Assembly (NCBI RefSeq): GCF_001293465.1
Contig: NZ_JSYZ01000025.1
Span: 83,627-137,541, forward strand
Reading direction: 5' to 3'
Source: Pseudomonas asplenii
GTDB taxonomy: Bacteria > Pseudomonadota > Gammaproteobacteria > Pseudomonadales > Pseudomonadaceae
DNA: 53,915 nt
Positions 7,918-16,409 of the stretch are shown piece by piece. Position numbers and translations under genes: made by a program. The stretch's first letter is position 1; each line of letters begins with the position of its first letter. The notes beneath the pieces are model-generated. The model had not been told where the DNA came from and did no database searches. It saw nothing but the letters and a program-made list of their open reading frames with translations.

Positions 7918-9105
7918 TTACAGGCACTCGATCGCCATCGCCGTGGCCTCGCCACCGCCGATGCAGATCGCCGCGATACCACGCTTGAGGTTCTGCTGAC
8001 GCAGTGCCGACAGCAGCGTCACCAGGATTCGCGCACCGGACGCACCGATGGGGTGTCCCAGGGCACAGGCGCCGCCATTGACGTTGACCTTCTCATGGGG
8101 GATCTGCAGCTTGTCCATGGTTACCAGGGTGACCACGGCGAAGGCCTCGTTGATCTCGAAACGGTCGACCTGGTCCAGGGTCCAGCCGGTCTTTTTCAAC
8201 AGCTTGTGGATCGCGCCCACCGGCGCCACCGGGTACAGGCTCGGGGTGTCGGCGAATGCCGCATGCCCGTGGATCACCGCCAGCGGTTTCAAGCCGCGTT
8301 TTTCGGCTTCGGAGCGGCGCATCAGCACCAGCGCCGCCGCACCATCGGAAATCGAGCTGGAGTTGGCCGCAGTGACCGTACCGTCCTGGCGGAACGCCGG
8401 TTTCAGCGAGGCGATCTTGTCCAGCCTGGCCTTCGGCGGTTGCTCGTCATCGCTGATCAGCCGTTGCTCCTTGCCGACCGTCACCTGCAGCGGCACGATC
8501 TCGTCCCTGAAGCGGCCTTCGCGGATGGCCTGTTGCGCACGGGTCAGGGAGGCGACGGCGAAAGCATCCTGGGTTTCGCGGCTGAAGCCGTTGGTCTCGG
8601 CGCAGTCCTCGGCAAAGGTGCCCATCAGCCGGCCCTTGTCATAGGCGTCTTCGAGGCCATCGAGGAACATGTGGTCAAGCACCTGGCCATGGCCCATGCG
8701 ATAGCCCGCGCGGGCGCGGTCCAGCAGGTACGGAGCGTTGGACATGCTTTCCATGCCGCCGGCCACCACCACTTCGGCACTGCCGGCCAGCAGCCGGTCA
8801 TGGGCCAGGATGGTCGCTTCCATGCCGGAGCCGCACATCTTGTTCAGGGTGGTGCAACGGGTGCCCTTGTCCAGCCCGGCGCCCAACGCCGCCTGACGGG
8901 CGGGAGCCTGGCCGAGACCGGCCGGGAGCACACAGCCGAACAGCACCTCGTCGACGGCATCCGCCGCCACCCCGGCGCGCTCGACCGCGGCACGGATCGA
9001 GGCGGCGCCCAGTTGCGGCGCGGTCAGGCTCTTGAGGTCGCCCTGGAAGCCGCCCATGGGGGTGCGCACGGCGCTGACGATGACCACGGGATCCTGGATA
9101 GTCAT
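7918..9105 (-). CDS. fadAx: Acetyl-CoA acetyltransferase (thiolase of isoleucine branch)
   Basis: A 395-residue thiolase with nucleophile Cys91 (LNKMCGSGMEA), an intact NEAFA motif, His in CALGHPIGASG and the second Cys in AICIGGGEA. In the isoleucine branch it cleaves 2-methylacetoacetyl-CoA to acetyl-CoA and propionyl-CoA. AGGAG precedes the ATG. It lies 11 bases downstream of the SDR dehydrogenase gene and 9 upstream of the acyl-CoA dehydrogenase gene. The symbol follows the name used for the equivalent P. putida gene in the same gene order; that assignment is from memory. Unlike the thiolase at 180-1361, all catalytic motifs here are canonical. Confidence 0.88.
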   Translation of the reverse strand: MTIQDPVVIVSAVRTPMGGFQGDLKSLTAPQLGAASIRAAVERAGVAADAVDEVLFGCVLPAGLGQAPARQAALGAGLDKGTRCTTLNKMCGSGMEATILAHDRLLAGSAEVVVAGGMESMSNAPYLLDRARAGYRMGHGQVLDHMFLDGLEDAYDKGRLMGTFAEDCAETNGFSRETQDAFAVASLTRAQQAIREGRFRDEIVPLQVTVGKEQRLISDDEQPPKARLDKIASLKPAFRQDGTVTAANSSSISDGAAALVLMRRSEAEKRGLKPLAVIHGHAAFADTPSLYPVAPVGAIHKLLKKTGWTLDQVDRFEINEAFAVVTLVTMDKLQIPHEKVNVNGGACALGHPIGASGARILVTLLSALRQQNLKRGIAAICIGGGEATAMAIECL

Positions 9106-9116
9106 GGGTATTTCTC

Positions 9117-9884
9117 CTATTTGGCAGCCATGCGCAAGGCGCCGTCGAGACGGATCGTTTCGCCGTTGAGCATGCTGTTTTCAATGATGTGCCGAACCAG
9201 TGCGGCGTATTCAGACGGTTTGCCCAGCCGCGGCGGGAACGGCACGCCGGCCGCCAGCGAGTCGCGGACTTCCGGGGTCATGCCGGCCATCATCGGGGTT
9301 TCGAAAATGCCGGGGGCGATGGTCATCACGCGGATACCGAAGCGTGCCAGTTCGCGGGCGGCCGGCAGGGTCAGGCTGACGATCGCGCCCTTGGAGGCGG
9401 CGTAGGCGGCCTGGCCGATCTGACCGTCATAGGCGGCGACCGACGCCGTGTTGATGATCACCCCACGCTCGCCACCGGCATCCGCCTCGCTCTCGGCCAT
9501 GGCCGCGGCGGCCAGGCGCAACAGGTTGAAACTGCCGATCAGGTTGACGTTGATCACCTGGCTGAAGCTCTCCAGCAGGTGCGGTCCGTTCTTGCCGAGG
9601 ATCTTCTCGCCGCGCACGATGCCGGCGCAGTTGACCAGCCCGTGCAGGCCGCCGCAGGCGCTGAGCGCTGCCTCGACGGCAGCCTTTGCCTGGTCTTCCC
9701 GGGTAATGTCGGCGACCACGCTGCGGGCATTGGCACCGAGCTTCTGCGCCTGGGCGGCGACGGCCTCGGCGTTGAGGTCCACCAGCATCACCCGGGCGCC
9801 AGCCGCCACCAGCATCTCGGCGGTTGCCGCGCCAAGGCCGGAGGCACCGCCGCTGACCAGGAAAGCCTTGTCTTGTATGTTCAT
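9117..9884 (-). CDS. fadB2x: SDR: 3-hydroxy-2-methylbutyryl-CoA dehydrogenase
   Basis: A 255-residue short-chain dehydrogenase of the HSD17B10-like type. The cofactor motif SGGASGLGAATAEML starts near residue 11, Asp (LVDLN) at the end of beta-2 points to NAD, and the catalytic Ser/Tyr/Lys lie in NTASVAAYDGQ and AAYAASKGAIV. It oxidises 2-methyl-3-hydroxybutyryl-CoA to 2-methylacetoacetyl-CoA. AAGGA precedes the ATG; the thiolase starts 11 bases downstream. A 120-base gap holding a REP palindrome separates it from the upstream synthetase gene. Symbol by analogy with the P. putida operon, from memory. Confidence 0.85.
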   Translation of the reverse strand: MNIQDKAFLVSGGASGLGAATAEMLVAAGARVMLVDLNAEAVAAQAQKLGANARSVVADITREDQAKAAVEAALSACGGLHGLVNCAGIVRGEKILGKNGPHLLESFSQVINVNLIGSFNLLRLAAAAMAESEADAGGERGVIINTASVAAYDGQIGQAAYAASKGAIVSLTLPAARELARFGIRVMTIAPGIFETPMMAGMTPEVRDSLAAGVPFPPRLGKPSEYAALVRHIIENSMLNGETIRLDGALRMAAK

Positions 9885-9926
9885 TGCACTGTCCTTCGTT
9901 GGTATTTCAATTCTGGATGGATCTCG

Positions 9927-9995
9927 GTAGGAGCGGGCTTGCCCGCGAAGCTTTTTCAGCCTGAGGGCCTATTCGCGGGCAAGCCCGGCTCCTAC
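9927..9995. repeat. Palindromic REP-type repeat inside the acyl-CoA operon
   Basis: Arms 9927-9949 and 9972-9995 share the GGGCTTGCCCGCGAA core of the element at 5889-5960 and pair with one bulged base. It sits in the transcribed spacer between the synthetase and SDR genes, so it may shape mRNA stability or relative expression. Confidence 0.88.
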
Positions 9996-10004
9996 GGGGT
10001 CATG

Positions 10005-11651
10005 TCAGGCCCCGGCCTGGGCCTTGGCGATCTCCTGGTTACGCAGGATGAAACGCTGCAGCTTGCCGCTGGGGGTCTTGGGCAACTCGTCGACGAATTC
10101 GATTTCCCGTGGGTAGGCATGAGCCGCGAGGCGCTTGCGCACATGCAGGCGCAGCTCCTCGGCCAGTTGCGGCTCGGCGCGGTACTGGGCATTGAGCACC
10201 ACGAACGCCTTCACCAGTTCGGTGCGCTCGGGGTCAGGCTTGCCGACCACCGCCGCCTCCACCACCGCCGGGTGTTCGACCAGGGCGCTTTCCACATCGA
10301 ACGGCCCCACCCGATAGCCGGAGGTGGTGATCACATCGTCGCTGCGGCCAACGAAACTGATACTGCCGTCGGCGTTCAGCTCCACCGTGTCACCACTGAG
10401 GTAGTACGGGCCGACGAACGCCTTGGTCTCGAAGCCCTTGTAGCCGTTGAACCAGCACATCGGCGACTGGGAACGATCCAGGGCGAGAATCCCCGGCTGG
10501 CCGACACCCAGTTCCCGATGATCGTCGTCGAGCACCACGATGCGATGACCGGGCGAGGCGAAACCCGCCGAGCCGACGTGCACCGGATGCTGCAGGCCGT
10601 GGTGGTTGCACAGGACCATGCCCAGTTCGGTCTGCCCGTAATGATCGAGAATAGTGACGTCGAGGTTTTCCGCGAACCAGCGGATCACCTCCGGGTTCAG
10701 GGGCTCACCGGCGCTGCTGACGGCGCGCAGGCGCCCCCTGATCCGGCTGGAAAACGCCTCGCCGGCGGCGATCAGCAGGCGGTAGGCGGTCGGTGAACCG
10801 GTCAGGTTGGTGATGCCATATTTCTCGATCACCCGGCAGGTGCTGTCCACGGTGAACGGGCCATCGTAGAAGGTGATCGGGTGGCCCAGGCCCAGCGGCC
10901 CGGTGATGCCGAAGTAGAGACCGTAGGCCCAGCCCGGGTCGGCGACGTTCCAGAAGGCATCCTCGGGGCGCAGGTCGACCGCGTCGCGGGTGTAGCTCTG
11001 AAAGGCGATGATCGCCTTGAGCGGCACTTCCAGCGGCTTGGCGGGGCCGGTGGTACCCGAGGTGAACATCAGCAGGAACGGATCTTCGCCACTGAGCATC
11101 AGCGGCTCGCAAGCCGCCGGGTAATTGTCCACCTCGGCCCAGAAGCTGAAGTCGCCACGAACGATGCCCTGCCCCTTGGCACCGGCGACCGTGACGATCG
11201 TTGGGCAGTCGGCGACTTCATCGAGCTTGCTGCGGTTGGCCGCATCGGTGACCACCACCTTGGCTGCCGAACTGTTCAGGCGATGCTCGATGGCCTTGGG
11301 CCCGAACGCGGTGAACAGCGGCTGGTACACCGCACCGATGCGCCAGGTGGCGAACAGCGTCACCAAGAGCTCGACATTGCGCGGCAACAGCCCGGCAACC
11401 TTGTCGCCGCGCCCCACGCCCTGGGCCAGCAGGAAATTGGCGAAACGCCCGGCCTGCTCCTGCAACTGCGTGAAAGTATAGGTGGCACTGCTGCCATCGC
11501 AGCCCTCCCAGAACAGGGCGATCCGCCCCGGCAAGGCATACCGGTCACAACATTCGACGCAGGCATTGAGCGCCGTCAGGGTGCCTTTCAGGCTCGTTTC
11601 AGCCACGTGCTGATAATTGAAAGTCTCGGTGGCAGTCAGATAGTCACGCAT
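10005..11651 (-). CDS. Acyl-CoA synthetase (AMP-binding)
   Basis: A 548-residue ANL-superfamily ligase. The phosphate-binding loop is MFTSGTTGPAKP, the A5 motif is DHYGQTELG, the hinge region SGDTVELNADGSISFVGRSD precedes SGYRVGPFDVE, and the catalytic C-terminal Lys is in KTPSGKLQRF. It activates a short or branched carboxylate to its CoA thioester via the acyl-adenylate. As first gene of the isoleucine-type operon it would let the cell use free 2-methylbutyrate or related acids. GGGAG precedes the ATG. The AraC-type regulator gene lies 241 bases upstream on the same strand. Confidence 0.87.
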   Translation of the reverse strand: MRDYLTATETFNYQHVAETSLKGTLTALNACVECCDRYALPGRIALFWEGCDGSSATYTFTQLQEQAGRFANFLLAQGVGRGDKVAGLLPRNVELLVTLFATWRIGAVYQPLFTAFGPKAIEHRLNSSAAKVVVTDAANRSKLDEVADCPTIVTVAGAKGQGIVRGDFSFWAEVDNYPAACEPLMLSGEDPFLLMFTSGTTGPAKPLEVPLKAIIAFQSYTRDAVDLRPEDAFWNVADPGWAYGLYFGITGPLGLGHPITFYDGPFTVDSTCRVIEKYGITNLTGSPTAYRLLIAAGEAFSSRIRGRLRAVSSAGEPLNPEVIRWFAENLDVTILDHYGQTELGMVLCNHHGLQHPVHVGSAGFASPGHRIVVLDDDHRELGVGQPGILALDRSQSPMCWFNGYKGFETKAFVGPYYLSGDTVELNADGSISFVGRSDDVITTSGYRVGPFDVESALVEHPAVVEAAVVGKPDPERTELVKAFVVLNAQYRAEPQLAEELRLHVRKRLAAHAYPREIEFVDELPKTPSGKLQRFILRNQEIAKAQAGA

Positions 11652-11798
11652 CCCAGCAATCTCCCGGTCTTGTTATTAGAGGAAACCGTAGAAAAACCGA
11701 GGAAATAGTCGCCCCGTCAGGGACTTGCGACAATGGTCAAAGCCTTCAACCTGCTTGACTGGTTTGGCCAATGATGAATAGGCACAAGCACCCTCCGG

Positions 11799-11850
11799 GC
11801 GGACGCGGAGCGTCCTGGGAGGCATTCCCACGGGGACCGTGGGAACGATC
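11799..11850. repeat. Double-hairpin intergenic repeat (copy 1)
   Basis: Two adjacent hairpins: 11801-11815 (GGACGC/GCGTCC) and 11825-11845 (TTCCCACGG/CCGTGGGAA), ending GATC. A reverse-complement copy plus a partial direct copy occur at 43612-43699. It lies between the AraC gene stop (minus strand) and the acyl-CoA synthetase promoter region. Confidence 0.75.
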
Positions 11851-11892
11851 AAATGAAATGCCGCACAGGGCGGACCAGCATCCTGCCCGGCG

Positions 11893-12909
11893 CTACTGGC
11901 TGTCGTTGAGAATCAGGCTGCGATAATGCCCCGGGTTTGAGCCCGACCACTTGCGAAAGGCCTTGTAGAACGAGCTGATATCGGCAAACCCCAGCCGCGT
12001 GGCGATTTCGCCGAAGCTGATCGTCGGTTCGGCCAGCCAGGCAATCGCCAGTTCCTTGCGCACGCTGTCCTTGAGCCCCTGGTAGGTCTGCCCCTCCTCC
12101 GCCAGCCGCCTGCGCAGGGTCGAAGCCGACATGCACAGCCGCAGCGCCAGCGCCTCGGTTTCCGGCCACTGCTGGGCCGGCAACTGCCGCAGGTCATGCC
12201 GGATCCGGCTGGAAAAACTCTGGGCATCGCGGTACTTGACCAGGATATTGGCCGGCGCATGCCCGAGAAAGCGCTGCAGCTCCTGGTGGCTGCGCTTGAT
12301 CGGCAGGTCCAGGCAATCGGCGGCGAGGATCATCCGCGTCCGCGGCCGGGCAAAGCGCAGGTTCTCGGAAAACATCACCCGGTAGTCATCGCAGTAGTCC
12401 GGCTCGTCGCACCGCAACTCGATGGCCAGGATCGGGATCCGCCGTCCGGCCAGCCAGCAGGCCACGCCATGGACGATCATCCAGTAGGTGAAATAGGTGA
12501 ACGGTCGCCGGGCCTCCCCCTCAGGCTCCGCCAGGACGATCTCCGCCAGGCTCTGCTGGGTCACCAGTTGGGCCGCCAGGCGTTCGAACATCAGCGAGAG
12601 GAACGCCAGCACGGACTCCAGCCCGGCCCTTACCGTCGGCTGCGCCATGCTCGTGCGGGACAGGTAGGCAAAGCTGCCGGCGCGCAGCTTGCGCGGGTCC
12701 ATGCCGAAGAACTCATCATCATTGCGTCGCGCGAGCAGGCGCCACAGCCGCGCATAGTCACTGGCCGGCACCCGCGCCTCGGGCCGCTGCAGCAACTGCG
12801 GGTCGATCCCGACCTTGTCCAGCACCTCTTCGGTGGCCGCGCCCGGGACGCAACTCTGCAGCAGCGCCTCGCGCACCAGATGGATGGAGATGGTGTCTTT
12901 TTCCGCCAT
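11893..12909 (-). CDS. AraC family transcriptional regulator
   Basis: A 338-residue regulator with an N-terminal arabinose-binding-type ligand domain (about 1-200; the OruR/ArgR-like group often seen beside acyl-CoA or amino acid operons) and a C-terminal double helix-turn-helix. The first helix pair is in LCMSASTLRRRLAEEGQTY and the second in SFGEIATRLGFADISSFYKAF. The ATG at 12909 (MAEKDTIS) is chosen because longer in-frame starts add a Cys/Arg-rich segment unlike the family. Same strand as and directly upstream of the five-gene acyl-CoA operon, so probably its activator; binding site expected in 11652-11790. Confidence 0.85.
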   Translation of the reverse strand: MAEKDTISIHLVREALLQSCVPGAATEEVLDKVGIDPQLLQRPEARVPASDYARLWRLLARRNDDEFFGMDPRKLRAGSFAYLSRTSMAQPTVRAGLESVLAFLSLMFERLAAQLVTQQSLAEIVLAEPEGEARRPFTYFTYWMIVHGVACWLAGRRIPILAIELRCDEPDYCDDYRVMFSENLRFARPRTRMILAADCLDLPIKRSHQELQRFLGHAPANILVKYRDAQSFSSRIRHDLRQLPAQQWPETEALALRLCMSASTLRRRLAEEGQTYQGLKDSVRKELAIAWLAEPTISFGEIATRLGFADISSFYKAFRKWSGSNPGHYRSLILNDSQ

Positions 12910-13120
12910 TGGCTGTCGCCTGAGCCTTGTGCTGATCCTTGTGTCGGCCATCTTAGGCAGCGCCGAGCAAAAAGCCAGCCTGCTGCGCCGATAAAGCCTG
13001 TTGCGGCGCAGACAGCAGCACTTTGATACCATCGCTCCCCCATCAGGGAATGATCTTTACCGGGAGTCTTGTGGGCATGATCGTGGTAGCCGCATCGAAC
13101 ACGGCGTTCGAGGTGTATCG

Positions 13121-14755
13121 ATGAGTTGTTGGGAAGTCCTCGGCCTGCCCTCGGATGCCGATCCCCGGAGCATCAAGCGCCAGTACGCCAGCCTGCTCAA
13201 GCGCACCCGCCCGGACGATGACCCGGAGGGTTTCCAGCGACTGCGCGAGGCCTACGAGCAGGCACTGGACTGGCGCGAAACGGGCCCCGAGCCAGTACGC
13301 GAGGACATCGCAGCAGCCAGCGATACCATCCACTACGACACGGACACCGGCCTGCAGCCCCGCCCCGCCGGCCACTCTGGCGCCCAACGCGCGGCCACGC
13401 GGTTACTCGAAGGCATCACTGCGGCCCTGCTCGACGAGCGGTTCGCCAAGGCCCCCCTCTATGGCTGCGAGCACGAATTCGGCGAACAACTGCTGCTGCG
13501 CTGTCTCGAACCCGGGCAGGACTTCACGGCGCTGGCCCACTGGGGCCTGGAACGCTTCCAGTGGATGAGCCCGTGGCGGCCTACCGATGTTCCCCGCAGC
13601 GCCCTCGCCGAGCTGCATCGACGCCTGTTGGGGAACCTGGAACAAGCCCTCGGCTATCAGCTCGATGTGGGCAATGTCGAAGGTTTCTGGCGCGAGTACT
13701 ACCACCGGGTGCAACTCTACGGGCTCGACGCCCTGGAGCACCAGCAACCGCTCGATGAAGTACTGGCCAGGTTGTTGCTGGAGTGCCCGCTCTGGTCTGC
13801 CCGGCTCTTTCACGCGATGTGCAAGCTGCGGCAGTGGAACGATGTCGGTCCCGCGCCCCGCTGTCCGGAGCCGTACTGGACGCGCCTGCTGGAACGCAGT
13901 CGGGACGAAGAACTGCTGTCCCAGCACATGCATCGCCTGCAACTGCCGGCGAATACGCCCGACAACCGCGCCACGCAACTGCTGTTCGCCCCGATGTCAC
14001 TGGCCGAGCGACGCAGCTTCGCACGCCGCTTCCACAAGGAGGACTGGCAGGCCTGCCAGCAGGCTGCGCAGAGGATCCGGCACGGCCATCCACGCCTGGA
14101 AAGCCGGCTGCCCGACGCCAATGCATTCTTCTGGCGCGACTGGCAGTCCGCCGATACCGGTTGGCTTGGCTTCGCCGCGGTGATGTTGGCCTGCACTGCC
14201 GCCGCGGTGCAGCAGAAGCTGTTGCCGGGCAGCGGGTTGAAGGCGACGGCCGACGCCATTGCCCTTTGGTCACTGGCCTTGGGCGGGCTCACCGGCACCC
14301 TGCTCTGGTTCTGGCCGGCGGTGGCGGACAGCGTCTGGACGCTGGATCATCGTCTCAGCCAACGCCTGTCGCACCGGCTCAGCCCCCGCCGTCCTGCGCC
14401 GCTGCTACTGCGCGAACTGCTGCCCTGCTGGCTGGTGGCGGGAGTGACCGCCGCCTGGCTGGGCATGCTCCCCCTGCTGACCTACGCCGGTACGATGCTG
14501 GCACTGGCCTGGACTGACCGGATAGGCAAAAGGCCGCGGCGCCATCCCCTCTCCTGCTGGCTGGCCGGCGCCCTGATACTGAGTATCAGCCTCGGCACGC
14601 TGGCGCTCTATCTGGCGCACGGCAGGACCGTAGCGGGCCGCAACGAGGGGCTGCAGCCCTGGCCCGAGCGCCTGTGCAGCCGCATGCCGGCAAGCGTCGA
14701 GGACTGCCGTCTCCCGGCCACCCGGGAACAGTGGTACGGCAAGGAGGCCCGTTGA
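13121..14755 (+). CDS. Membrane J-domain-like protein (DjlB/DjlC type)
   Basis: A 544-residue protein. The first about 50 residues (WEVLGLPSDADPRSIKRQYA ... REAYEQAL) form a J-domain-like fold, but the HPD triad reads RPD (TRPDDDPEGF). This resembles the divergent J proteins YbeS/YbeV (DjlB/DjlC) that partner HscC in E. coli. A long middle region of about 300 helical residues has no motif I know. The C terminus has about four to five hydrophobic segments (WLGFAAVMLACTAAAVQ, LWSLALGGLTGTLLWFW, CWLVAGVTAAWLGMLPLLTY, LSCWLAGALILSISLGTLAL). The ATG at 13121 begins the conserved domain. The next gene overlaps by one base, so the two are probably translationally coupled. Confidence 0.7.
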   Translation: MSCWEVLGLPSDADPRSIKRQYASLLKRTRPDDDPEGFQRLREAYEQALDWRETGPEPVREDIAAASDTIHYDTDTGLQPRPAGHSGAQRAATRLLEGITAALLDERFAKAPLYGCEHEFGEQLLLRCLEPGQDFTALAHWGLERFQWMSPWRPTDVPRSALAELHRRLLGNLEQALGYQLDVGNVEGFWREYYHRVQLYGLDALEHQQPLDEVLARLLLECPLWSARLFHAMCKLRQWNDVGPAPRCPEPYWTRLLERSRDEELLSQHMHRLQLPANTPDNRATQLLFAPMSLAERRSFARRFHKEDWQACQQAAQRIRHGHPRLESRLPDANAFFWRDWQSADTGWLGFAAVMLACTAAAVQQKLLPGSGLKATADAIALWSLALGGLTGTLLWFWPAVADSVWTLDHRLSQRLSHRLSPRRPAPLLLRELLPCWLVAGVTAAWLGMLPLLTYAGTMLALAWTDRIGKRPRRHPLSCWLAGALILSISLGTLALYLAHGRTVAGRNEGLQPWPERLCSRMPASVEDCRLPATREQWYGKEAR

Positions 14756-15723
14756 TGGACAAGCGCTGGTTTCTCTCTGGCGGCGTACTGCTGATCTGCG
14801 GTCTCTACCTGCTGGTCGGCACCGAGCGGCAACAGAACCGTTTCGACATCTGGCTGGACCGTCACGACAGTGAGGCGACAGCCGAAGCCAATGCACTGCG
14901 GCCACTGGTCAAGTGCGTGAATGTCGCCGAGGTGCCCTGGCGCCTGGATCGCGAGGCCGGGCAAAGCCACAGGGACGATGACTTCCCCTCTCTGCAACGC
15001 CATGATTACCAGGCGATAAAAAACGATTTCTGCAAACCCGCCAACGCCTTCAAGGCCAGTCTTGTCGACGGCACGCGGCAGATCGGCCTGCTCGCCGATC
15101 GCTACCTGCCAGCCCTGACAAGCGCCCAGGCACCTGGGCTCCTGGACTCGGTCTCGGCCAAGCCTGTGCTGCCGGAGAGACTGGAGGCCCAGTTCAGCAG
15201 CGTAATAGCCGAATCGGACAGAAAGCGGCACGCCGAAAGAGTCCAGGCCTTCCTCCCGCTTTCCGACACCTTGCGCCGCGAACTCGAAAGCACCGAGCTC
15301 GCGCTGCGCCCGAGGCAGTTGGAACACCTGGAGCAGAAGCTGGGCCGGGACATGCACTGGCACCTGCTGAACTACATGCTGCAAGCCCGCCTGGGCATCG
15401 ACCGCCTGGAAGCAGCGGCACGCCGGCAGCGACTCGACCTGCCCCTGCTCGGCAGCACCCGTGACGAACTGCGCCAAGCTCAGGAGTCTGCCGAAGCTTA
15501 TCGCAACGCCCTCCCCGCCAACCGCCGCCATGGTCCGGTCCACGAATTGTGGTCGAGGCTGCAACAGCCGATGCAACAGTACCAGGCCGCCCTGGAGCAG
15601 TTGGCAAGCGACTGGCGCAACCACGCCGAACCCCAGGTGCTGAGCGATGCCTTCTGGAACGTCGGCCACCGCTATGACGTCCTGCTGGCGCTCTACAACC
15701 GACAGGCGGATGTCGACTTCTGA
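14755..15723 (+). CDS. Membrane-anchored protein, unknown function (partner of the J-like protein)
   Basis: A 322-residue protein with one N-terminal membrane segment (WFLSGGVLLICGLYLLVG) and a largely helical periplasmic part. Its pattern (LVKCVNV..., LERLEAQF, long amphipathic helices) recalls YiiG/DUF3829-like proteins, but the match is weak. The start ATG overlaps the stop of the J-like gene (TGATG), which argues for coupled translation and shared function. No catalytic motif is visible. Followed by a strong hairpin at 15781-15807. Confidence 0.65.
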   Translation: MDKRWFLSGGVLLICGLYLLVGTERQQNRFDIWLDRHDSEATAEANALRPLVKCVNVAEVPWRLDREAGQSHRDDDFPSLQRHDYQAIKNDFCKPANAFKASLVDGTRQIGLLADRYLPALTSAQAPGLLDSVSAKPVLPERLEAQFSSVIAESDRKRHAERVQAFLPLSDTLRRELESTELALRPRQLEHLEQKLGRDMHWHLLNYMLQARLGIDRLEAAARRQRLDLPLLGSTRDELRQAQESAEAYRNALPANRRHGPVHELWSRLQQPMQQYQAALEQLASDWRNHAEPQVLSDAFWNVGHRYDVLLALYNRQADVDF

Positions 15724-15780
15724 GACGGCAGCACACTCCGTCAGTTCGCCCAACCCCTCGTCCCCCGTGGCCTATAGTCA

Positions 15781-15807
15781 GATGACCGGCCACGGTGGCC
15801 GGTCATC
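15781..15807. terminator. Strong hairpin between the J-like pair and the VOC gene
   Basis: A 12-bp perfect stem (GATGACCGGCCA / TGGCCGGTCATC) with a 3-base loop and no T-tract. It can end transcription of the upstream pair or lie in the 5' untranslated region of the VOC gene, since a TATAGT box occurs just before it at 15773-15778. Confidence 0.55.
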
Positions 15808-15831
15808 GCCACACGACAAGGGAGAACGAAG

Positions 15832-16296
15832 ATGAGCGTCAAAGCGATACCGGAGGGTTTCCACAGCATCACCCCCTACCTGGGCGTCAGCCAGGCCGCT
15901 GCGGCCATCGACTTCTACAAGCAAGCCTTCGGCGCCACGGAGATCATGCGCCTGTCAATGCCTGATGGCAGCATCGGCCATGCCGAACTGCGCATCGGCG
16001 ACTCGCCGCTGATGCTCGGCACACCCTGCGGCGAAGGGCCGTTCGTCAGTCCCCAGGGCCCCACCTCGGTCGGTATTCACCTGTACGTCTCGGATGTCGA
16101 CAAGCAGTTCGAAACCGCCACGGCGGCCGGGGCCACGGTGGTCAGCGAAGTGCAGGACCAGTTCTACGGCGACCGCAGTTGCACCCTCAGGGACCCGTTC
16201 GGCCATGTCTGGTTCCTCGCCAGCCACAAGGAAGACCTGACCCAGGCCGAGATCGAGGCACGGGCGGCGAAGCTGTTCCAGCAGTCCAGGGGCTGA
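15832..16296 (+). CDS. VOC family protein (PhnB-like glyoxalase fold)
   Basis: A 154-residue vicinal-oxygen-chelate protein of the PhnB/YdfO-like type: ITPYLGVSQAAAAIDFYKQAFGA at the N terminus, IGHAELRIGDSPLMLG in the centre and the C-terminal RDPFGHVWFLASHKED strand with the usual His. Family members range from resistance proteins to epimerases and many have no known substrate; none can be assigned here. GGGAG precedes the ATG. It probably has its own promoter, with a hairpin just upstream. Confidence 0.8.
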   Translation: MSVKAIPEGFHSITPYLGVSQAAAAIDFYKQAFGATEIMRLSMPDGSIGHAELRIGDSPLMLGTPCGEGPFVSPQGPTSVGIHLYVSDVDKQFETATAAGATVVSEVQDQFYGDRSCTLRDPFGHVWFLASHKEDLTQAEIEARAAKLFQQSRG

Positions 16297-16409
16297 ACCC
16301 TCGCCCGCGACCAGCAACACACTTCATGAACGAGCGCACCACGCTTTGCGCCTTGCCTGTAGCGCTGTGGGACTTAGGATGTCGGCAACCATAACGAGGA
16401 GCCACTTCC

